From positions 62,001-126,000 of the forward strand of contig NZ_JACVBX010000012.1 of assembly GCF_014852585.1 (NCBI RefSeq): a stretch of DNA of 64,000 nucleotides, written 5' to 3'. This stretch comes from Pseudomonas sp. PDM18 (GTDB taxonomy: Bacteria > Pseudomonadota > Gammaproteobacteria > Pseudomonadales > Pseudomonadaceae). Within the stretch, counting starts at the first letter, position 1, and every line of letters starts with the position of its first letter. The notes under the pieces are model-generated. The model had not been told where the DNA came from and ran no database searches. It saw nothing but the letters and a program-made list of their open reading frames with translations. The position numbers were made by a program, and so were the translations under genes. Positions 32,956 to 41,999 of this stretch are shown in pieces.

Positions 32956-33834
32956 ATGCCTGCGTTAGTCTCGGAGTTGGTGAATGCAGCGATAGATCCG
33001 ACGGTTTCTTCGGCTGAACTCCTGCGCCGAGCTTTAGTCGTGACCAGGCGATTGGGCGTCTCAGTGTTGGTGGATTGGATTAACGGCGAGCTGAATGGTT
33101 ATCACTCTGGCGAGGTGCCGCAGTACCGGCGAGTGAAAGGCCAGTTGGTTGTCGAGAATCCCATACATGGCCCGATTCCCCTTTTTGCTGACCCGGACTT
33201 TGTGGACGACTTAACAGACTTTCCTATCCGCCAGTCGCTGCCAGAGTTGATAGAGGTTTCCAAGAGCACCACTGGGATTTTCAGCCATTTCCCCACCAGC
33301 GTTGAGCAGCGCCTAATGCGCATGATCGAAGAGAGCAACGGCGTTGCTCTGAGGCCGGCGCTAAAGTTTTCCACCGTACAGATAAACGGGGTTATCGAGA
33401 AGGTCCGCAGTCGGGTGCTTGAATGGGCTTTGGATCTTGAGGAAAAAGGCGTGCTCGGTGAGGGCATGACGTTTTCACCGGAGGAGAAGCAGATCGTGCA
33501 GCAACAGCATTATCACTTCGGCGATGTCAGTGGATCGCAAATTCAGATCGGAACGAGTGAGTCGAGTCAGCATCAAGCTGGGGGGGATATGACGGCGCTA
33601 ATGGCGTTGATTAAGCACCTAGCCGGCGTCATTCGAAAAGATGCCATTGACGTCGGCACGCGCACCGAGCTTGAAGCGGAGCTCGCAACGCTACGCGCCC
33701 AAGCCGCCTCTCCGAAGCCTAAATGGCCGATCATCAGGGCGACCGCGAGCAGTATCAAATCAGTCCTAGAGAACGCCGCAGGCGGGGCATTGGCCTCGCA
33801 AGCGTTGCCGTATCTGGCAGCGTTGATTCGATAG
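32956..33834 (+). CDS. AbiTii-domain protein (abortive-infection family)
   Basis: A 292-residue protein from ATG 32956, chosen because of GGAGAG eight bases upstream. The first ~70 residues (LVSELVNAAIDPTVSSAELL, LVDWINGELNGYHSGEVPQY and KGQLVVENPIHG) fit the AbiTii domain of abortive-infection proteins. A middle segment with HFGDVSGSQIQIGTSES (about 187-203) is a short beta-like linker seen in several bacterial defence effectors. The C-terminal ~80 residues are helical, with LENAAGGALASQALPYLAALI possibly membrane-seeking. It lies between the unrecognised ORF and the DUF4297/HerA pair, same strand, with gaps of about 100 and 127 bp. Confidence 0.75.
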   Translation: MPALVSELVNAAIDPTVSSAELLRRALVVTRRLGVSVLVDWINGELNGYHSGEVPQYRRVKGQLVVENPIHGPIPLFADPDFVDDLTDFPIRQSLPELIEVSKSTTGIFSHFPTSVEQRLMRMIEESNGVALRPALKFSTVQINGVIEKVRSRVLEWALDLEEKGVLGEGMTFSPEEKQIVQQQHYHFGDVSGSQIQIGTSESSQHQAGGDMTALMALIKHLAGVIRKDAIDVGTRTELEAELATLRAQAASPKPKWPIIRATASSIKSVLENAAGGALASQALPYLAALIR

Positions 33835-33961
33835 AGCTGGACAACTGTAAGAGCAGCGCCGCCGACCAAGCAAAACATCGCGTCACGGTGGCATTTCTAC
33901 AGCAGGACTTGGCGGGCGCGCGGCGGCACCGCAATAACTTCAAGGTTGAAGGTGCAAGCAA

Positions 33962-35170
33962 ATGGACAGAAGTGCTGTTGATACCATTCGTGGTTATTTT
34001 TATCAGTTCGACCTCTCCATCCTTAGCGTTCTGCAATTGCCCGGTCTGGATGACACGATTGAAATCGAGTGTACGGAAGATATCGATATCCGAACGGCTG
34101 ACGACGCGACGGCAATGCAGTGTAAGTATTATGCGAAAACGGAATATAATCACTCCGTAATCAAAGATGCTGTTAAGCATATGGCGTCCCATTTTAAGGA
34201 AACCCTTTCTGGCGCCAAGCCTGGAATTAATTACTCGATAAAGGGTTACTACTCCTCTGGACAGGAGAAGCTCGATGGTGGAGTTGATCTTGATTTTTTA
34301 AAGAAACACTTCTTGACCTACACGAAGGACAAGATCACTCATTATCATCACGAAGAGCTTGGCCTCACTGATGCAGATCTTGAGGTTTTTCTGACACGGC
34401 TGAAAATTAATGTGAGAGCTCAGGAGTTCGAGGCTCAGTACGGCGAAGTGCTCCAGTCCCTGAGAGGGATTTTTCAAAGTTCGGCATTTTCGGCCGAGTA
34501 TTTTTATTACAACAATGCTCTGTCGGTGATCCGAGACTTGTCAATCCAGGCTGCTGCGGCAGATAGGCTGATAAGCAAGAGAGCGTTTCTAGAGCGGATT
34601 AACACCGCCGATTTATTATTCAATGAGTGGTTCGTTCAGCGAAAGGGTAAAAAGTATCATTTAGCGGCGCTAAGGCGGCAATACTTTACAGAAGTCAATG
34701 TGTCGCCTTTCGAGCGCTTTTTTTTAATCGAAGTAGATCCGGGGTCCTATGTCCGTGGCGACGTAAAGGATTTGGTCCACGAGATATCTAGAAAGTGGTC
34801 GAAGCTCTCGGCTCGAGAACCGTCACCTTTCTGCCCTTACGTCTATATCCATGGGATCGTCGATGCTGAGTTGCTGGAGTTGAAGAAAGAGCTGCTTGCT
34901 GAGGGCTTCAGGTTCATTGATGGGCACGATTTTCATGGGGCGGAATTTGATTGCCAGTCGATTCTTCAGCAGGCTACCCATGGCAATGGCGTAAGGATTA
35001 AGTTCCTGAATACGATTGGGAACCTCGTTGAAGCTGTTGGGGCAATTAGGAAGACTCGCCAGGTTTACCAGTTTCATATAGAGGGTTGTTACTTTGAACT
35101 GGAAAATGCTGCGGTCAAACATGTGCGAATACAGATCGAGAAACTCTTAGACGTAAAATCCATTATCTAG
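33962..35170 (+). CDS. DUF4297/Cap4-like nuclease of an HerA-coupled defence pair
   Basis: A 402-residue protein. The N-terminus IRGYFYQFDLSILSVL, then EIECTEDIDI and AMQCKYY, give the Asp (about 40-42) and Gln-x-Lys (53-55) of a DUF4297-type PD-(D/E)xK endonuclease. The remaining ~300 residues are helical and not recognised. The gene ends 15 bp before an HerA-type ATPase, the arrangement of reported DUF4297-HerA anti-phage systems, where the nuclease and helicase form one complex that degrades DNA on infection. The start at 33962 follows GAAGGTGCAAGCAA. Base composition is AT-richer than the flanking catabolic clusters. The family assignment rests on motif spacing plus context. Confidence 0.72.
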   Translation: MDRSAVDTIRGYFYQFDLSILSVLQLPGLDDTIEIECTEDIDIRTADDATAMQCKYYAKTEYNHSVIKDAVKHMASHFKETLSGAKPGINYSIKGYYSSGQEKLDGGVDLDFLKKHFLTYTKDKITHYHHEELGLTDADLEVFLTRLKINVRAQEFEAQYGEVLQSLRGIFQSSAFSAEYFYYNNALSVIRDLSIQAAAADRLISKRAFLERINTADLLFNEWFVQRKGKKYHLAALRRQYFTEVNVSPFERFFLIEVDPGSYVRGDVKDLVHEISRKWSKLSAREPSPFCPYVYIHGIVDAELLELKKELLAEGFRFIDGHDFHGAEFDCQSILQQATHGNGVRIKFLNTIGNLVEAVGAIRKTRQVYQFHIEGCYFELENAAVKHVRIQIEKLLDVKSII

Positions 35171-35185
35171 CGCAGGGACGGGATC

Positions 35186-36868
35186 ATGGCTACAGAGAAT
35201 GACGAGAAAATCAACGCTCAAGTAATCGCTGTATTTCCTGACAAAGTACGGATCGTCGTAGATGACCTTGAGAACTTTAAGGTTGCGGAGGAATCCCTCA
35301 AGGTTGGGTCGTACCTGAAGATCGCGGACAACGAGAATGCCATTCTCATCGCGATAATAGAGAATTTCCAGATTGCAGTCAGCGCTACAGGCAAGCGTGA
35401 CTACATCATTGAAGCTTTTCCGTTAGGAATTCTGCGGGACGGAAAATTTGAGCGAGGGGGTGACTCGCTGGCGATCCCACCCAAAGAGGTACAGCCTGCG
35501 ACAATCGCCGACATCATGCGAATCTATGAAGATTCGGTGCCTGCCGAGACGCGTTTCGGCTTCTCCTCCTTGGCCTCTAATCCCAACGTTCCAGTACCGG
35601 TTAACGGTAATAAGTTCTTCAACAAGCACATCGCTGTGGTGGGGTCCACCGGCTCAGGGAAGTCACACACCTTGGCGACCGTTATTCAGAAGGCTGTAGC
35701 TGGCAAGAGCGGAGACTTCTCCCTAAACAACTCCCACGTGATCATCTTTGATATCCACTCGGAGTATAAATCCGCGTTTCCTGCCGCTAACCACATAGAT
35801 ATTTCGAATCTGGTGCTGCCGTACTGGATGCTAAACAGTGAGGAGCTAGAAGAATTTTTCCTCGACACTGAGGCGAACGATCATAATCAGCGTAATATTT
35901 TTAAAGAAGCGATCATTAAAGATCGGCGAGAAAAACTCCAGGGAACCGACGCCGACAAGCAGAAAATTCACTTGGACACGCCTATTCCGTTCGACATCAA
36001 AGCGGTACTGGCCTATGCCGTCGCCAAGAACAGCGAGATGATTGATACCGGCGAGGTTTATGCAGCTACCAATAAGGAGAAGGCCGGTCAGGCAAAGTTC
36101 ACTCAGGGTAGCCTCTATGGCAAGCTGACTAACTTCGTCAACCGACTTGAAAACAAAGTTAATGACAGCAGGCTAGACTTTTTCCTGGGTGATAGATCAA
36201 AAGAGATTACATTCGAGGAAACGCTGGAGAAATTGCTTGGCTATCACGGCGATAATCGTTCTAACGTGACGGTAATTGATCTTAGTGGCGTTCCGTTTGA
36301 GGTGCTGAGTATCACCGTTTCGCTAATTTCCCGATTGATATTCGAGTATGGCTACATCTACAAACGTATACGCTGCGCTGCAAATCCAGCTGAAAAAATT
36401 AACAATGATGTGCCTATCCTCCTGGTTTATGAGGAGGCGCATAAATACGTTCCGAACAGTGAGCTTTCCAAGTACCGCTCCTCCAAAGTCTCCATCGAGC
36501 GAATCGCAAAAGAGGGGCGGAAATACGGCGTGACTTTGCTGCTTGCCAGCCAGCGGCCGTCCGAGATCTCCGAAACGATTTTCTCCCAATGCAGCAATTT
36601 CATTGCGATGCGGCTGACGAACCCTGCTGACCAGGGGTACGTGAAGAAACTCTTGCCCGACTCACTTGGTTCGCTCATCGACAAGATGACCTCGTTCCGT
36701 CAAGGCGAGGCTCTTATGGTCGGGGAGTCCATCATTCTTCCCTCCATAGTTCAGATTGAGCCCTGTGTGGATGCGCCGTCCTCTAATGACATTCCTTACT
36801 GGCAGCTCTGGATGGAGGAATGGAAGGGCATGGACTTCGTAGCCCTGAAGGCGGAGTGGTACAAGTGA
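35186..36868 (+). CDS. HerA-type hexameric ATPase/translocase (DUF87)
   Basis: A 560-residue protein. An N-terminal beta-barrel (HAS-barrel-like, to about residue 100) precedes the RecA-like core. Walker A is GSTGSGKSHTL at about 153-163, followed by IIFDIHSEYKSAF. Walker B is ILLVYEEAHKYVPNSE near 410, with Glu-Glu. The C-terminal sensor block is LLASQRPSEISETIFSQCSNF. HerA hexamers pump DNA in repair complexes and in defence pairs. The immediate upstream DUF4297-like gene (15-bp gap, AGGGACGGGATC ribosome site) marks this copy as a defence partner, not a NurA partner. Confidence 0.88.
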   Translation: MATENDEKINAQVIAVFPDKVRIVVDDLENFKVAEESLKVGSYLKIADNENAILIAIIENFQIAVSATGKRDYIIEAFPLGILRDGKFERGGDSLAIPPKEVQPATIADIMRIYEDSVPAETRFGFSSLASNPNVPVPVNGNKFFNKHIAVVGSTGSGKSHTLATVIQKAVAGKSGDFSLNNSHVIIFDIHSEYKSAFPAANHIDISNLVLPYWMLNSEELEEFFLDTEANDHNQRNIFKEAIIKDRREKLQGTDADKQKIHLDTPIPFDIKAVLAYAVAKNSEMIDTGEVYAATNKEKAGQAKFTQGSLYGKLTNFVNRLENKVNDSRLDFFLGDRSKEITFEETLEKLLGYHGDNRSNVTVIDLSGVPFEVLSITVSLISRLIFEYGYIYKRIRCAANPAEKINNDVPILLVYEEAHKYVPNSELSKYRSSKVSIERIAKEGRKYGVTLLLASQRPSEISETIFSQCSNFIAMRLTNPADQGYVKKLLPDSLGSLIDKMTSFRQGEALMVGESIILPSIVQIEPCVDAPSSNDIPYWQLWMEEWKGMDFVALKAEWYK

Positions 36869-37361
36869 ACCAAGCGTTCGGTGCTGTCTATGAGATCCGC
36901 ATGTTTCTCGGCTTTGTCGTAGGGTAGCGGCCCCTGGTGACTCCCCACGGCTGCCTGGGCGAGGCTCAGGCGCCTTGGGGTGGTCGCTTCCGCGTTCTGA
37001 GGTGAATCTCTTCTGCTCCGACGGAAGGTCGTCCGGCTCGAGAGCTTTCCTATTTTACAGGCACCCTTAAGCTCTCTAGCACGGCTCTTTTCGCGTCATT
37101 TTTCAGTCAGGCTTTCCGATTTTTTTTCGCATTTTTTTGTAGGTCACCGTCCTTACTTCTCCGCCGCGAGCGCCGGCCATTTCATATGGCGGCTGCTTAC
37201 TACACTGCTGAAGGTTAGGCATGGGCGTCGCGAGTGAGCTTGGTGACCCTATCCGAAGTCCCGTAGAAGAAGCGAAGGACTTCAATGGCCGGGATGATGG
37301 TGTGATAGGGATCGTCATCGCGTTCAATGCCAACGAATTAGGTATACCTAACCTCTACATA
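36869..37361. other. 493-bp spacer between herA-like and tniQ-like genes, no supported gene
   Basis: No convincing coding sequence is present. Short ORFs on both strands (for example 37221-37403 plus and 37103-37333 minus) resemble nothing I know. The spacer contains a stem of GAGAGCTT/AAGCTCTC (37040-37047, 37069-37076), a GC-rich foldable stretch near 36930-36985 and T-runs near 37118-37140. It could be a decayed gene, a structured RNA or part of a mobile-element end. Confidence 0.5.
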
Positions 37362-38492
37362 CTATTGAGAAATATAAATCTCTCGAAAGCAAAAGCTCAT
37401 TAATACTAGCCCAGGCCGTTTTTTATCAGCCTCAACTATATCAAAAAATCGAAGACACCAATCACGATCAAACCGCTCTATTTCGGAAATCAAAAAGGCG
37501 CTGTACGCCCCAGGTTTCGCGCAGATCAATTCCCTTTTAAAAACCCACTGCCAGTTTATAGCGGGATATGTCCTACAGAGCACATCATATCCAGCCTCCA
37601 ACCCTTCCAACAACCCACTAGAGCAAAGCCTCAAAAAATCTTCCACATCAAAAACAGTGGACAAATAGCAAATTAACAGCTCCAAATCCCCAACCTTGCC
37701 TAGACTAAAAAGTACAGGCCCGTGAAACTCATAATGTAGCAACCTTCTTGAGATATCATTATACCCATCAAGCTCCTTTACTCTAGAGACAATACAGCAC
37801 TCATTCAAAATACATCGCCGACTCCACAAGTAATAATCCAGAACCCGTTCCAAGACTGAAATATCAAGACCAACCAAATTACAATCCAGAATTACTTTAA
37901 AAAACTTTGCGTATCGCAATCTTGCTGCGCAAGAGACATATTTTATTTCGCGTGGTGACTGCACGAGCTTTGCATAGCTTTTAGAAAATGAAAACTCGGA
38001 AAGCCGCACATAATCCAAAGCCATTAATTCAACACTATGCTTCCAACAGCAGCTAACACCAGGACACTGGTGCGCGCGATGCCAATAAGCCGCACCAAAG
38101 TCTTCAATATCGCTATCAAGGCATAATGGGCAATATTTTCTCTCAAAGAACGCTCCAGTGGTAACTCTCTCCTCAACATGTGCAGAAGGAAGATTTGACC
38201 TCACCATCTTTAGCTCATCAACAAAAGAGAAACTGGATAACAGAAAATAATAAGAGTGACACCTTAATAGCTCTTCAAAAAAACCCAAATCAGAATTTGA
38301 AACCCGATTCGAAAAATACAACAAATCCGCCTTACCAAGGCTTGCAGGACTTTTATTCATCCCAAATAAAACACATATAACCTCTCGAAACCCTTGAGAG
38401 GTAACAACACATTGCAAGTGCGTATATCTATAAATTAAAGACTCAAAGGACTCATCGGGAAGCGGACTGGGGAAGAAGCCTATTGGGGACAT
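37362..38492 (-). CDS. tniQ: TniQ/TnsD-family protein (transposon target-site selector)
   Basis: A 376-residue protein starting MSPIGFFPSPLPDESFESLIYRY, the standard TniQ opening. A zinc-finger region at about 120-155 follows (KYCPLCLDSD, then AYWHRAHQCPGVSCCWKHS), with the CxxC...C...H pattern of TniQ proteins. TniQ and TnsD direct Tn7-like and Tn5053-like transposases to target sites. No transposase (TnsB/TniA), AAA regulator (TnsC/TniB) or TnsA is in the window, so it is orphaned or acts with proteins elsewhere. It is strongly AT-rich with a poor ribosome site. It lies at the right boundary of the accessory island, convergent with the HerA gene. Confidence 0.82.
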   Translation of the reverse strand: MSPIGFFPSPLPDESFESLIYRYTHLQCVVTSQGFREVICVLFGMNKSPASLGKADLLYFSNRVSNSDLGFFEELLRCHSYYFLLSSFSFVDELKMVRSNLPSAHVEERVTTGAFFERKYCPLCLDSDIEDFGAAYWHRAHQCPGVSCCWKHSVELMALDYVRLSEFSFSKSYAKLVQSPREIKYVSCAARLRYAKFFKVILDCNLVGLDISVLERVLDYYLWSRRCILNECCIVSRVKELDGYNDISRRLLHYEFHGPVLFSLGKVGDLELLICYLSTVFDVEDFLRLCSSGLLEGLEAGYDVLCRTYPAINWQWVFKRELICAKPGAYSAFLISEIERFDRDWCLRFFDIVEADKKRPGLVLMSFCFREIYISQ

Positions 38493-38529
38493 AAAGCTCT
38501 GACAGCAATCTCGAGGAAGTGGGCAAACA

Positions 38530-38664
38530 TGTCAGAATTTATTATCTCATCATTCGCCAGTTTCTCCACACCTACTGTTTTTTTGTCAGAATTTATTCTC
38601 TTCTAGGCATTTGAGAACTCTATACAGCCCGCTGAACACCGACAGTCCGCTGTCAATATTTATT
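38530..38664 (+). repeat. Three TGTCA-type direct repeats upstream of tniQ
   Basis: TGTCAGAATTTATT occurs at 38530-38543 and 38584-38597, identical. TGTCAATATTTATT occurs at 38651-38664, with two changes. The spacings are 54 and 67 bp. CTC-containing tails follow each copy. They may be transposase (TnsB-type) binding sites or a tniQ operator. They lie between tniQ and the OprD gene, where the AT-rich island ends. Confidence 0.6.
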
Positions 38665-38716
38665 ACTCAGGACCACGGGGCGATTCTGGCCATACCGCCA
38701 CCGCTCTTTGTCACCG

Positions 38717-39967
38717 CTACCAGAGCGGCATCTGGTAGCTGATGATGACCCGCGTTTCGTCGATATCGTTGCCGAAGTCGCTGCGGAAGGCGCCGTTGCG
38801 CACCTTGAAACCCAGGTTCTTGAAGGGGCCGTTCTGCACCACGTAGCCGATGTCGGTGTCGCGCTCCCACTCCTTGCCGCGCCCCTGGCCATTGAGCAGG
38901 TCGATGTGGTCGCCCTGCAGGTAGCGGGTCATGAAGGTCAGGCCGGGCAGGCCGAGGCCGGCGAAGTCGTAGTCGTAGCGCGCCTGCCAGGAGCGCTCGT
39001 CCTTGTTGGCGAAGTCGCCGATCTGCACGAAGTTGGTCAGGTACGGGTCGGTGCCGGACAGGTAAGCGAAGCCGGTGTCGCCGGACATGCGCTGGTAGCC
39101 CACGCCGAAACCGCTGCCACCGATGCGGTAGGTGAACAGCGCATTGAGCGCGCGGTTGTCGACGTTGCTGCCGCCGTCGTCAGTGGAGCGCGCCCAGCGG
39201 ATATCCGACTTGAGCGATTGGCCCTCGGTGATCGGCAGGGTGTGCACCACACTCAGGTAGTGCTGGCGGTAGAAGTTCTCCAGGCCGCCGTAGTGGTAGC
39301 TGGTACTGAGGTTGTCGGTCCAGCGGTAGGTGCCGCCGGCGAGGTTGAAGCGGTCGCTGCTGGTGTGGCTGCCGAGCACGATGTTGCGCTTGTTGCCACG
39401 GGTCATCGACAGGTCTTCGTCGTTGGTCGAGTCGCGCTGTTTCACTTGGCGCAATTGGCCGAGTTGCGCGGTGAGGCCGTCGATCTCGTTGATCTCGGCC
39501 AGGCCGCCCTGGAAGGTCTGCGGGTGCAGGCGCGTGTCGTTGTATTGCACCACCGGCATCTTCGGCAGCAGGGTGCCGACCTTCAGGGTGCTTTTCGAGG
39601 CGCGCAGCTTGGCAGTCACGCCCAGGTCGCTGTAGTCGTCGGCAGCACGCTTGTCGCTGGCCGAGTACGGCAGCAGGCCGGAGCCGGTGCGGTCCGGGCT
39701 GGAGTCCAGCTTGATGCCCAGCAGGCCGAGCGCATCGACGCCCACGCCGACCGTGCCCTCGGTGTAGCCCGACTCGAAGCGCAGCAGGAAACCCTGCGCC
39801 CACTCCTCGGATTTCGACTGCGCGGCACCGCTCTGGCGGTAGTCGCGGTTGAAGTAGAAATTGCGCAGTTCCAGGTTGGCCTTGCTGTCCGCGATGAAGT
39901 CCGCGTGGGCGAACAGGGGCAGGCAGGCGAAGCTCGACACGAGCGCCCGTACGGGAAGATTTTTCAT
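38717..39967 (-). CDS. OprD-family outer-membrane porin
   Basis: A 416-residue substrate-specific porin of the pseudomonad OprD family for uptake of small acids, amino acids or aromatics. Its signal peptide is MKNLPVRALVSSFACLPLFAHA, followed by FIADSKANLELRNFYFNRDYR, the family start. Strand motifs include EWAQGFLLRFESGYTEGTVGVG and the terminal RVIISYQMPLW with an aromatic last residue. It is the last of twelve same-strand genes and probably lets the cluster's acid substrate cross the outer membrane, with the MFS protein (45432-46793) for the inner membrane. The specificity subfamily cannot be told by eye. Confidence 0.92.
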   Translation of the reverse strand: MKNLPVRALVSSFACLPLFAHADFIADSKANLELRNFYFNRDYRQSGAAQSKSEEWAQGFLLRFESGYTEGTVGVGVDALGLLGIKLDSSPDRTGSGLLPYSASDKRAADDYSDLGVTAKLRASKSTLKVGTLLPKMPVVQYNDTRLHPQTFQGGLAEINEIDGLTAQLGQLRQVKQRDSTNDEDLSMTRGNKRNIVLGSHTSSDRFNLAGGTYRWTDNLSTSYHYGGLENFYRQHYLSVVHTLPITEGQSLKSDIRWARSTDDGGSNVDNRALNALFTYRIGGSGFGVGYQRMSGDTGFAYLSGTDPYLTNFVQIGDFANKDERSWQARYDYDFAGLGLPGLTFMTRYLQGDHIDLLNGQGRGKEWERDTDIGYVVQNGPFKNLGFKVRNGAFRSDFGNDIDETRVIISYQMPLW

Positions 39968-40031
39968 TGTTGTTGTCTCTTCGTCAGGTGAGGTGGAGGC
40001 GGCGCCGCTCCTGAAGGCGCCGCGCTTGGGA

Positions 40032-41027
<996 letters not shown>

Positions 41028-41945
41028 TCAGATCGGGTCCCAGGAGAACACGTCCGGGCTGCGCGCCAGGTCCATGAAGCTGCCGCGCAGCGCGGGCATG
41101 CCGTGCTCGGCGATGCTCTGCGGGGTCCAGCCGTTGTCGCTGTGCACGCTGCGCAGCGGGCGGCTCTGGCTCATCAGGAATATCTCGTGGTTGCGCGCGG
41201 CGAACACCTGGCCGTTGACCGCACTGGCGGCGTCGGAAGCGAGGTACACGGCCAGCGGCGCGTTCTTGTCGGGCGTCATGCGCTGCAGGTTTTCCACCCG
41301 CGCCTTCTGCTCCGGCGTCTCGGCCGGGATGGAATCGGTCATGCGACTCCACGCGAAGGGCGCGATGCAGTTGGAGCGCACGTTGTAGCGCTGCATGTCG
41401 AGGGCGATGGACTTGCTCAGGGCGACGATGCCCAGCTTGGCCGCCGAGTAGTTGGCCTGGCCGAAGTTGCCGATCAGCCCCGAAGTGCTGGTCATGTGCA
41501 CGAAGGCGCCGCTGTTCTGCGCGCGGAAGTGCTCGGCAGCGGCGCGGCTGACGAAGAAGCTGCCATTGAGGTGCACGTTGATCACCGACAGCCAGTCCTC
41601 GGCGCTCATCTTGTGGAAGATGGTGTCGCGCAGGATGCCGGCGTTGTTCACCACGATGTCGACGCGGCCAAAGGCATCGATGGCGCTGGAAACGATGCGC
41701 CGGGCGCTGTCCCAGTCCGACACGCTGTCGGTGTTGATCGCGCCGTCACCGCCGCGCTGGCGGATCAGCCCGAGGGTTTCCTCGGCCGGGGACGCAGAAC
41801 CGCCTTCGCCTTGCAGGGATACGCCGATGTCGTTGATCAGCACCCGCGCGCCGCTGTCGGCCAGGGCCAGGGCGATCTCGCGGCCGATGCCGCCACCGGC
41901 GCCGGTGACGATCGCTACCTTGCCTTCGTTGAGTCGTTGGGTCAT
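41028..41945 (-). CDS. Short-chain dehydrogenase, probable 3-hydroxyacyl-CoA dehydrogenase
   Basis: A 305-residue SDR starting at 41945 ([22 protein letters not shown]) after AAGGAATTAGCA. Motifs are TGAGGGIGRE, NNAGILRDTIFHKM, catalytic Ser in TSTSGLIGNFGQ and YSAAK. It shares the INDIG/ILRD/GNFGQANY pattern with the SDR at 6391-7302, i.e. the multifunctional-enzyme-2-like group acting on 3-hydroxyacyl-CoAs. It lies in the twelve-gene operon after an acyl-CoA dehydrogenase (54-bp gap). Confidence 0.9.
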   Translation of the reverse strand: MTQRLNEGKVAIVTGAGGGIGREIALALADSGARVLINDIGVSLQGEGGSASPAEETLGLIRQRGGDGAINTDSVSDWDSARRIVSSAIDAFGRVDIVVNNAGILRDTIFHKMSAEDWLSVINVHLNGSFFVSRAAAEHFRAQNSGAFVHMTSTSGLIGNFGQANYSAAKLGIVALSKSIALDMQRYNVRSNCIAPFAWSRMTDSIPAETPEQKARVENLQRMTPDKNAPLAVYLASDAASAVNGQVFAARNHEIFLMSQSRPLRSVHSDNGWTPQSIAEHGMPALRGSFMDLARSPDVFSWDPI

Positions 41946-41999
41946 TGCTAATTCCTTACTGTTCGGTTCGTTCAATCGGAGAATTCGTTGCGCGCACGA

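Noticed and set aside
33723..34160. 145-residue ORF spanning the AbiTii 3' end and the DUF4297-like 5' end
   Set aside because: It overlaps two better-supported genes in another frame, shows no family features and has no ribosome site.
30625..38716. CRISPR array or CRISPR-associated transposon next to tniQ
   Set aside because: The only repeats are three TGTCA-type copies with unequal spacing and no spacer-repeat regularity, and there are no cas genes in the window.
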